DNA from: Corinectria fuckeliana
Taxonomy: Eukaryota; Ascomycota; Sordariomycetes; Hypocreales; Nectriaceae
Direction of reading: 5' to 3'
DNA: 64,000 bases
Assembly (NCBI GenBank): GCA_019137255.1
Contig: WPDH01000198.1
Location: 1 to 64,000, forward strand
The position numbers were made by a program, and so were the translations under genes. The notes below the pieces were generated by a model. The model was not told the DNA's origin. It made no database searches and saw only the letters and a program-made list of their open reading frames with translations. Position 1 is the first letter of the stretch; each line of letters starts with the position of its first letter. Of the stretch, positions 52,185 through 61,800 are shown in pieces.

Positions 52185-52890
52185 TGTGTAGTGTTGGAGA
52201 AGAAGATGAGGAGTTGGCGGGATGGTGTGTCAGAAGGTGAAGACTTCGAGGCCAAGAGCGCGTTTATATAAACGGAGAGGCGGTTGATGGACACGTACCA
52301 TGACAAGTTGAATCTGCATGGCCGAATACAACGCGAAACTGACGTTGAGCTTAAGCACAGCATCGACTTGGCCGATCCCCGAGGTTGCAGCCTTTTTTCT
52401 CGGCCGTTGAGTTTCGTCGTAACTATGCGAGACGCGAACCAGAGATGAAACGGACGTGTTGGTGACGTTTGAACTCAACTGTATGCAAGCTGACGGTTAA
52501 TACAGGTGAAGATCGGGCAGTTTTCCACATGAGCTTACTTAGACCTCAGCCTTGCTAAGAGTCTTTTTCATGATGGGCCTTGAGAAGCTTCATCGAGTAG
52601 AAGGCAAAACATGCTTTGGCAACTGCTGGAGCCATCAAGGTGTACGTGGCAACAACAATGACAACGGCACCGACAAGGAAGAGGAGAAAGAAAAGGTTGA
52701 CGAAATCGTAAGATCCACTCGCTTATGACTCAGATGAAATTGTAAACATAAAAACAAAAACATGTCTGTCGTGGCCTCGCGTCAAGACCATCATCCATCA
52801 ACAATCTCGTCCCTATCGTTACACATGATAACACATAACTCATCAATACATAGCAATGAACCGAAGTAACTTCCTCCCCCGCTTTCGCAT
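52185..52890. other. Intergenic region, no gene seen
   Basis: It holds the promoter of the secreted acidic protein gene and the 3' flank of the giant repeat gene. No coding frame of note. Confidence 0.5.
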
Positions 52891-55800
52891 TCAGCCGAAC
52901 AATTTCTTGAATGCCGCCTTGATTCCTCCGGGTTTCTTCTCATCCTCCTTGTCCCTTGCCTTCCGCCGCTCCTGGTGCCTTGCCTTGCGAGCGGCATCCT
53001 CGGGCGGTGGCCTGGAGGACTCTTCTTCCCTCTCCCTGGTAGGTCTGGATGATCTGGACGGACGCGAAGGCCTGTGAGAGTCGGCGACAGGATCGCTCCG
53101 GGTCCTGTGTGTCCTAGCACGAGGCTCATCCGGAGGCGGCCGAGAGGACCTGTACTTGGAGGAGCGTGTCGTCGACGCACGCTGGAGAGGATCACGAGTT
53201 GGTGGTTCCTCGAAACGCTCATGAATCGTCTCCTCCCCGATCGGTGGTGGAGTGCGACCGACGATGCCCTCGGCATTCTTGAACCCCAAGAAGGTCTTCT
53301 CAGGCTTGACCGGTTCTTCTGGCTCCATGGACGGCCGCTCTCTCACGTCGTCGGGCCGGTTGCGGTTGGAGTGGCTGTGACGACGAGAGCGGCGATGCCT
53401 TCGCTCGGGCTGAGGCTCGGGCTCGGGCTCGGGCTCAACCTCAGGCTGTTTTCCCTTGCTTTCCTTGAAGCCAGAAGGTTCGCGTCTGCGTTCCGAGTCT
53501 CTTTCTCTTGTCCGGCGCTCGGCCCGGTCGGCCTTTCGCTGGTCGTGGGTGGCCTGATCCTCCGCTGTTCGGTGCCGTCTCCCAGAGCTTCCCGAGTCGG
53601 CCGAGAAGCCACTGTCCCGTCGCTTTGGGGTTCTTGGCGGCGTGCCCGAGCCAGAGCTGTCGGGATGGCGGCGGTGCGAGTGAGTACCGTGGGAGGTGCG
53701 TCTCGTACCGTCTCTGCCGTCCTCCTCGCTGCGCACGCTTCGAGACTTGGGCTCGTCCTCGCTACGCACGCTGCGAGCTTTAGGCTCTTCGTCGATGCGC
53801 ACATTTCGAGTTCTGGGCTCTTCCTCGCCACGTTGACGACGAGACCGAAGCTCATCCTCGGTGCGGGTCCTATGTCGCCTTCTCTCATCCTCACCCCGCG
53901 ATCTGTGAGATCGAGCCTCGTCCTCACCCCGTGATTTATGGGACCGAGCCTCGTCCTCACCTCGTTGTCTATGGGATCGAGCCTCTTCATCGGCCCGTGA
54001 TCTACGGGATCGAGCCTCTTCCTCGCCCCGTTGTCTTTGGGACCGAGCCTCTTCTTCACCTCGTAGTCTTTGGGATCGAGCCTCGTCCTCACCTCGTGAT
54101 CTTTGGGAACGAACCTCATCCTCACCACGAGGCCGACGCTCTCTCCCTTCCTCCTCCTCGCGGCTCTTGCCCGAGTGGTGGGAGTGAGAATGGCGGCGCC
54201 TGCGGCGTCTCTCAGGCTCTTTCGATGAGCCGGATTCTCTGTCTCTGTCTCTGCTCCTGTCGTCTGTAAACAAGTCAGTAACGGACTTGTGAAGTTCTCC
54301 GTGCTCCTCCTCGAAGCTCCTCTGTGAGGTGGAAGCAACTGGGGAGTAGTAGTCCTTCGGATCCATCATCGTCTGATGTCCCAGATCAGGAAACCCCCGC
54401 TGATTCCGTTGACTCAACAGAGGCGGGCTACCAGGGGGGCTCAGAGCTTCGGCTGCCGCATAGATGACCACCGCCGCGGCAACCGTGTCTTCGACGCGCT
54501 GGATAGACAAGTTGCGTTTTCGCCGCAGGGTGTGAGATCGCTGTACGTTTTTTATCATATCTATGTCAGGTATCACGATGCCAGGAGTTGGAGGCCTAGG
54601 AGTTGCTTCAGCAGGTGAGGTGGGAGCCGGCAGAGGAGCCTCTCTCTGCCGGGCCCCTTCCTTCCTGGATGCGACAGGAGGTCTGAGATCCATACGGACT
54701 GGTGCTTTGGAGCGAAGCCCGTCCTTAGCTGTGGTGGCTGGGTGATGCTTGAGCGCTGGGCGGTCAGGCCCCTTGGACACCTCACTTTCAGACGGAAAAG
54801 CACGATGTCTCAAGATGGGCCTGCCTGCAGCCGGTCGACTGGTCACGGGCATGTAGATGGGCTCCTTGGTATACACTTCCGTACCTGGACGTGGTCTCGA
54901 GGGCTGTGGAGGTCGACGTTGCTGTGTGCTCAGGGAGCGCGCAGGCTCACGATGAGAAGAGTCCCGAGGGGGCAAGTCTCCTTGCATGGGTTGCTTGTCT
55001 GAAGGAGCTGAAAGCGCAGCAGCACCAACAGCGCCCGCTGCTAGGCCCTGCCGTGAAAACGAAGGGCCCCTAGAAGCACCGTACGATGGTCGAGTGGACT
55101 TCTGCGGGGACTTCTGAGGGCTTTTTACTTCCGGAGGGCTGTAGAATGTGGGAGGTCGTTCAACCTTCGGCGACTTTTCAATCCTGAGCGGTAGCACAAC
55201 TGGGAGACTTTCGATCAAGTCATCGGAATCTGTGTCCGTGTCTTCGTCCACGGAATGTTGCTCGATAGCAAGTTCACGAGTGCGAGGCTTGGCAGGCTGC
55301 TCAAACTTATCGCCAAACGGTTGCTCCGGGGTAAGGTGGCGGCGGGCTTGAACATCCACTTTGAGAGCATCGTGGATCTTGCTAGCTTCAACTAGCATCT
55401 CTCTGGTGGCGGCATCGAGGTAAGTCTGATCTTGCTGTAGCCCGATATTTGGGACGTTCCTAGCAGCCGCCTTCACTGGGAGTACTTGGTCGTCTAGCTC
55501 GGAGTCAGACTCGGAGTCAGACTCGGAGTCGGATTGCGCACCAAGTGTAGCAGAATCATCACGGCCTGGAGTTGCCTGTTCAGGAGCCGCAATAACCGAA
55601 AACCCTTGACCGTCAAGCTCCTCATCAGACTCGGAGTCGGATGCGACTTCAAGTGGGGCAGAATGCTCACGAACTGGAGTTGCAACCTCTTCGGAAACCG
55701 CCATCGGCAAGAGCCCTTGGCCAACAAGCTCCTCGTCAGAGTCGGAGTCAGGTGTATCTTCAGGCATCGCAGAATCTCCATAGGCAAGAGTAGAGCCTTG

Positions 55801-58800
55801 TTCAGGTACCCTTACAACAGAGAACCCTTGATCATCAACCTCATCATCAGATTCGGAATCAGATCTAGCTTCAAGTGTCGGAGCATCACGTGTTAAAGTT
55901 GGTGCATTGTCCCGCCCGATGGGTCCATGCTCTTCTTCGTGCAGTTCGGGCTCTTTGACAAGAGTGTTGTCGACAACTTTTGGGATGGTTTCCGAGATTG
56001 TGGCCTTTTCTGATGCTGCCAGTTGTGTCACCTCGGCAGCTCCATCGGATTCCGTGTTGGTGTCTTTTAAGAACGTGGGTTCATCGCGCAGTTGAAACTG
56101 CAAAGCTTCGTCACTAGCAACTTGCCTGATCGCTTCTCCAGTATCCAACAAGACACCATGATCGGAGGGAGGGAGAAGTCCAGTATCGGTACCCTTTGTG
56201 GCTTCCAAGAGATACTCATTCTCGGCGTCTGAATCGTCCTCTTCGAACTCGCTAGGAGGGAGGACGGGGCTCTCAATGGTACCTTCAGCCTTCACGGAGG
56301 GTTCTTGTGCTTCCACAGCGATTCTGGGTGAGCCGTTGTCTCTGTCGGAATCCTCTGCGGCGAATTCTGATAGCCCAAGCCCAACCCGATCCGACTCATC
56401 ACTCAAGGACTTGTGAGATTGAGTGCGAATGAATGTAGAGACATCGTCTTCCTCACTATCTTGCTCAAGCTGTATAGCAGGTGGTAGAACGGTAGCAGGG
56501 AGGGTCGAAACTCTCCCTTGTTCCCTCTCATCAGCGTCGCTGGACTCGTCTGCCTCGGTATCAACCAGCTCTCTGGCCAGTCCGGCGGTGATAGAAGACT
56601 CATGGGGGTGATCCTCTTCGTCATCGCTCACCGGATGAGGAGATGCGGCGCCAGCTTCTCTTGAGTCCTCCAGCATGGACTGGTGAGATTTTGAAATGGC
56701 TTTCTCCCCAACCAGTTCATCTTCTTCGGAGTCTGAACTTGGATATTCACTAGCGATAGAAGGAACAAGGCCTTGAGATCTAAAGGGTTCTGGAGACGAA
56801 GCGACTGCGGTGGTGGCTTGCGCATCCGCATTTTTATTTCCATCCTCGTCACCCAGTTCTGAGACATTTTCATGCCTGTCCTTGAGAGCAGCGTTGGGCG
56901 AAATCGGCCTCAAGACATGCTGCGATTCTTGCTCTGTGACAGCTTTGTCCTCGGCGATAGACATATGGTCTGCAGCAGCCTGCTCGGATGATTTCTCAGG
57001 GAGATCAGTCTGGGGTACAACCGAAGAGGAGTCATCGAAAAGAAGATGTTTCTCGACGCCTTCGGCCATTGGTGCTGGTGAGGAAGGTCTGGAGATAACC
57101 TCCAGCTCCTCGGGCTCGGATGCACCATCGGAAGCAGCAACATCAGCATGAGCAGGTTCTCCGAGAGCATCCTCATCAGTAGATGAATCCGGTCGGTCAA
57201 CCAGAGGCACGGGCGACATTGTTTCTTCGGCCAAGATGGACTTGTCGCGGACCTCTTGAGTCGATGACTCAGGTGAGGCCGGTCGAGATATGGCGGCTAG
57301 TTGCTTAGACGCTTGCGGAGCACTTTCTTGATCGACATCACTATCTTCCAAAGGAGCCTTTCCCAAAGCCGGCTCTGGCAGCTTGGACAGGGACGACTCC
57401 TGTGGAGTGTGGTACTCATCCTCGACAGTCTCGATTTCCGGAGAAGACGGTCTGGAAGTTGGCAGCTGCTCAGGTTCCGAGACTTCGTCATCCTCGGCAT
57501 CGGTAGTTTCCTTTAGCACCACCTCATCGGGGAACATCGTCGGGTGAACCGAGAGCAACTCTTCATGGAGCTTGGAGTCTTTCCCAGTGAGTGGCTCTAT
57601 TTCTGAACCTTGGGAGGTGGCGGTTGGCTGCTCGGGCTCCGAAGTCGCGTCTTCCTGGACCACAGAGATGGCCACAGAGGGCTCAGAAACGCGGGCCTCT
57701 ACTGGCAGTCCCTCGATAGCGACGCCTGGAGTGGGCGCACGAGAAGCGGGGCCTTGCTCTTCTAGCTCTGGTGTGGCGGGCGCCTCTGGAGTATCAAGTC
57801 TCACCTGGATCTCAGTGGTGTCCTCACTCTTTGGGAGCAAAGGCAACGAGCTCGAATCCTCAGCGATGGTGTCGCTAGCCCTCTCATCCTCGGTGGCGTC
57901 ATCAGGAAGAGAAGCTGTGTCATGGATGTCCGCCTTGAGATCGACACCGGTATCGCGATGAACAGCATCGCTTTGATGTTCGATTGACTTAGCGATTCTT
58001 TCTGGCTCCGGTTCTTTGACTTCGGGCTCCACAACAGAGTCGTGATCGAGTTCGTTGTCAGCGGCAACACCAGCGACCACAGCGTCTTCCAACAATTCCC
58101 GAGGTGTCTGTTCTTCTGCATCGGACTCAGAAGCCTCGGCCTCCTCAAGCTGCACACTAGCCACCACGGGTTCTTCCGTTGGCTTGGTTGGTGCTTGCTC
58201 CTCGTTGGCTTCCGGCTGGATGTCCTTGTCATCCTCAGACTCCACTGCTGCAGCCACTGCATTTTGCGGCAACTCAATAGACGGTTCGTCTTCCGGTGAA
58301 TCTAACAGGCCGTGTGATGGGTCTGCTGTTCTGTGTGATTCATCGACTGGGGTTTCAGAAACATTGTCATCCTGTGAGTCTTCAAGTGCAATCACCTGGT
58401 CATCAGATGACTCGATTGGTGCTCCGGGTCCATCCTTCGCCTCAGTATCGGAGCTCTTAACCTCTTCAGGTTGCAGAACGGCAACGACGGAATCTTGAGT
58501 AGATTTCGCAGGTAGAATCTCTTCATCCTTGGCGTCAGGTGGGGAGACCTCGACCTCTCCAGATTTTGTTTGTGAGTCGGCGTCCTCAGATTTAGCAGTC
58601 GCAACAGCATTTGAGTCGGATGGCTCCGTAGGAGTGTCTTGAGCCTCCTTGTGTTCAGGCTCAGAGACCTGCACTTCTGCGTCGATCTCATCAGACCGGA
58701 CACTTGCGACATCGACGTCTTCCGTTGGTTCCGAAGGTATTGTCTGGACCTCCTTGCCTTCAGGTTGATCGATGTTGTCCTCGTCCTGTTGTGCCTTTGC

Positions 58801-61800
58801 CTCGGGGAGCTGGACACTTGCCTCATATGCTGGTGGCACAGGAGGCAGTCCCTCAATCGTGTCAACTGGTTCCTTTTCTTCATTGTCTTGCTGAGACAGC
58901 GGCTCATCCGTGGCGGAAGTTGGCAAGGGGGCATCGACCTCATCAAAGTTGTCTTCGTCGTTGTGTGCCTGGTCAGCCGGTTCCTTGGCAAGGATATCCG
59001 GCTTTTCAGATCGCACAACAGGAATGTCCTTTTCTGACTCGAGCTGCTCCGGTTCGACAGCCATTGCGTTAATGGCTTCTGAAGTCTCAACTGGGGCACC
59101 TTGCTCCGCGGAGGTCTTGTCGGCGGCTTCAATGCCGTCCCCAGGCACACTGGTCTCCAGAGATTCGTTTCCTGAATCGGCGACGAGTTTTTGGGGGTGT
59201 TCACTCGACTCTTCGGGAACGTCGACGGTACCATCGGTAGGAACCTCGCCAGGGGCGTCGGTGGAAATGTCGGGAGAAGCTGCTTGGATATCAGATGCAG
59301 CTTCTGACAGCCCAAAAGGCGCATGCTCAGTGTCTTCGTCTCCGGGTTGGGTCTGGTTGTCGAGATCGCCATGCTGTTCGACGGTGGCTGGCTCTGTGTC
59401 CTTGAGGGCGTCTGCGATGGCTTCTGTTTCATCCTCGTCCGGGTGAGTTGCATCATACTCAGGCTCATGAGTGGGAGCCACAGTAGCTTGATGTTGTTCA
59501 GCCTCGTCGGAGTGCGAGACTTCCTGCACCATGCTGCCCGGTTCTCGGGCGTGTTCCTCGTGAACCTCCTCATTCACCTCTTTGACGTTGTCTTCCAGAA
59601 CCTCGGCAATTGGTTCTGGGGGCTCAAGACAAGTCCTCACAGCATCCTCCTTCGGATCTGTGACCGCTTCGCTCGGGGCTTTACCCGAACTCGACTCTTT
59701 CAACTCTGGCATCGTGATATCTATGACAGTTTTCTCTCCCTCTTCGGGAGTTGGAGCATCCTCAGGCTGCTCTGTGACTTTCTTCTTCTCCTCCGCGACT
59801 TCAGCCACCTCTAGCTGAATCGGTTGATCATTAATGACAGTGGAAAGTCCTGCCTCATCCTGGTTGCTGTGTGTTTCCTGCTTCTCCTGGGTATCGTCTG
59901 ATGAATGCAAAGCCAAAACGCCGTGATCCGAATTGTCATGTAAGTCCGCAGTGGGAACTCCCAAACGGTGTGGAAAATCAAGAGGGGTATTGTATAGTAA
60001 ATGGCGGTCCTCACCTTTTTTCTCCTGCTTCTTTTCTCCGCCTGGAATAGGACCTAGAGTATCTTTGCTCTCATCTGCCTCTGCAGCTTTGGCTTCGTCC
60101 TCACTCTTCTTCTCTGCTTCAGCTGCCCTTTCTGGTTCAGGCTCGGGAGCTGGTACGTCTTGAGGGTCGTCCAATGGTTTGGCGTCCTCGGACTCCGGTG
60201 CAGGCGTTTCTTCAGTCGGATCGGGTAGTTCCTTGTCGGCAGGTTTGTCGTCAGCTTCTACTGCAACGACGACTGCCTCCTCGGCGGGCTTGGTGCTGTC
60301 GTCCTCGGGGGCCTTTGTTTCATCGGCTGGATTGTCATCAGTGGCAGGAGCATCATCAATCGCTTTCTCTTCAGTATCCGGGGCCTCTTCGGGAGCAGGC
60401 AGGGTCTCCTCGGCCGGCTTTTCATCAGCGAGAGGTGCTTCCTCGGCGATGGTGTCTTCAGGAGGTGGTACTTCTTCAGCTAGCTTGTCGTCAGTGGCAG
60501 GAACATCTTCAGTTGGCTTCTCTTCAGCCGGCTTGCCTTCCTCTTGGGACTTGTCGTCCTCTGGGGGCGCATCTTCGGCAGACTTCTCCTTCTCCTCGGG
60601 GGCTGGTGGCGCTTCTTCAGCTGGCTTTTCGTCAGTTGCAGGAGCCTCCTCGGCTGCCTTTGTTTCTTCCACAGGTGGCATCTCGTCGGCTGGCTTGTCA
60701 TCAGTAGCAGGTGCCTCCTCGACTGCTTCGGCCTCCTCGACTAGTTCGGCCTCCTTGACTGCTTCGGCTTCCTCGACTGGCTCGACGACCTCTTCGGCGG
60801 GTACCGGCGGAGCTTCATCCGCAGGCTTGTCGTCGTCAGTGACATGAACTTCGTCAGCCGACTTAGACTCCTCCTCCGGCTTGTCGTCAGACGGCGGGTC
60901 GGCAACAGGAACATCATCCTTAGCCTCCTCCTCAGCCACGGGCTCTTCAGATTCTTGAGTCTTGCCATCGTTTCCATTCACCTGGGCGTTCACCTCGTCG
61001 GCATCGGGTGCCTCAGGCTCTGTACCAGCTTCATCAGCTGAGTCGTCCTTGTCATCGCCCCCATCCTTCGCCAGTTCTAGCTCCGGAGCTTTTTCTTCGG
61101 GGGCTTTGGGAGAATCATTGGCGGGCTCTGCTTCAGGTTCCTGTTCAGCAGGAGCTTCAGGTTTGTCGTTTTCAGCAGGCTTCTCTTCGACAGGCGTCTC
61201 CTCGACAGGCGTCTCCTCGACAGGCGTCTCCTCGACAGGCTTCTCCTCGACCACCGCCTTCTCAACTGGTGGTTCAGACTTTTCATCCTCTGCCTCAGAC
61301 TCGATGGCGAGCTTCTCCTCAGCCTTTTCCTCACCAGGAGGGTCGGGCTTGGCATCTTCGGCTACAGGAGGTGGTGGCACCTCCTCAGCTTCGGACTGGG
61401 GAGCGTCGCCATCGTCCGAGCCATCAGCACCCTTCACTTCCTCCGCATCTGACTGCTCTGCAGGAATTTCGGGCGCGGTTGGCTCCTCCTTGTCGGCGTC
61501 TGACACAGGGTCGTCCTGGGCTGTCTCGGGTTCCGGTGCAGGTTCGGGAGCGGGAGCGTCCTTGGTCTTGGAGGGCTCTTCAGCAGACTCTTCGAGCACA
61601 GTCTCTGACTTGTCCTTGACCTCCTCAGGTTGAACTTCAGGTTCAGGCTCAGCCACCGAGTTGTCATCTTTGACCTCTTCAAGCTTAACCTCAGCTTCGG
61701 GCTCAGTCTCTGACTTGTCGTCCTTGGCTTCCTCAGGTTCGGCCGCAGGCACGGGCTCAGGTTCCGTAACCGAGGTTTCGGTCTCCGGAGACTTCCCAGA

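Noticed and set aside
54541..54578. Possible very short intron in the giant gene near the PDIDMIKNV segment
   Set aside because: The donor-acceptor distance is only about 36 nt, below the usual minimum for fungal introns, and the frame is open anyway.
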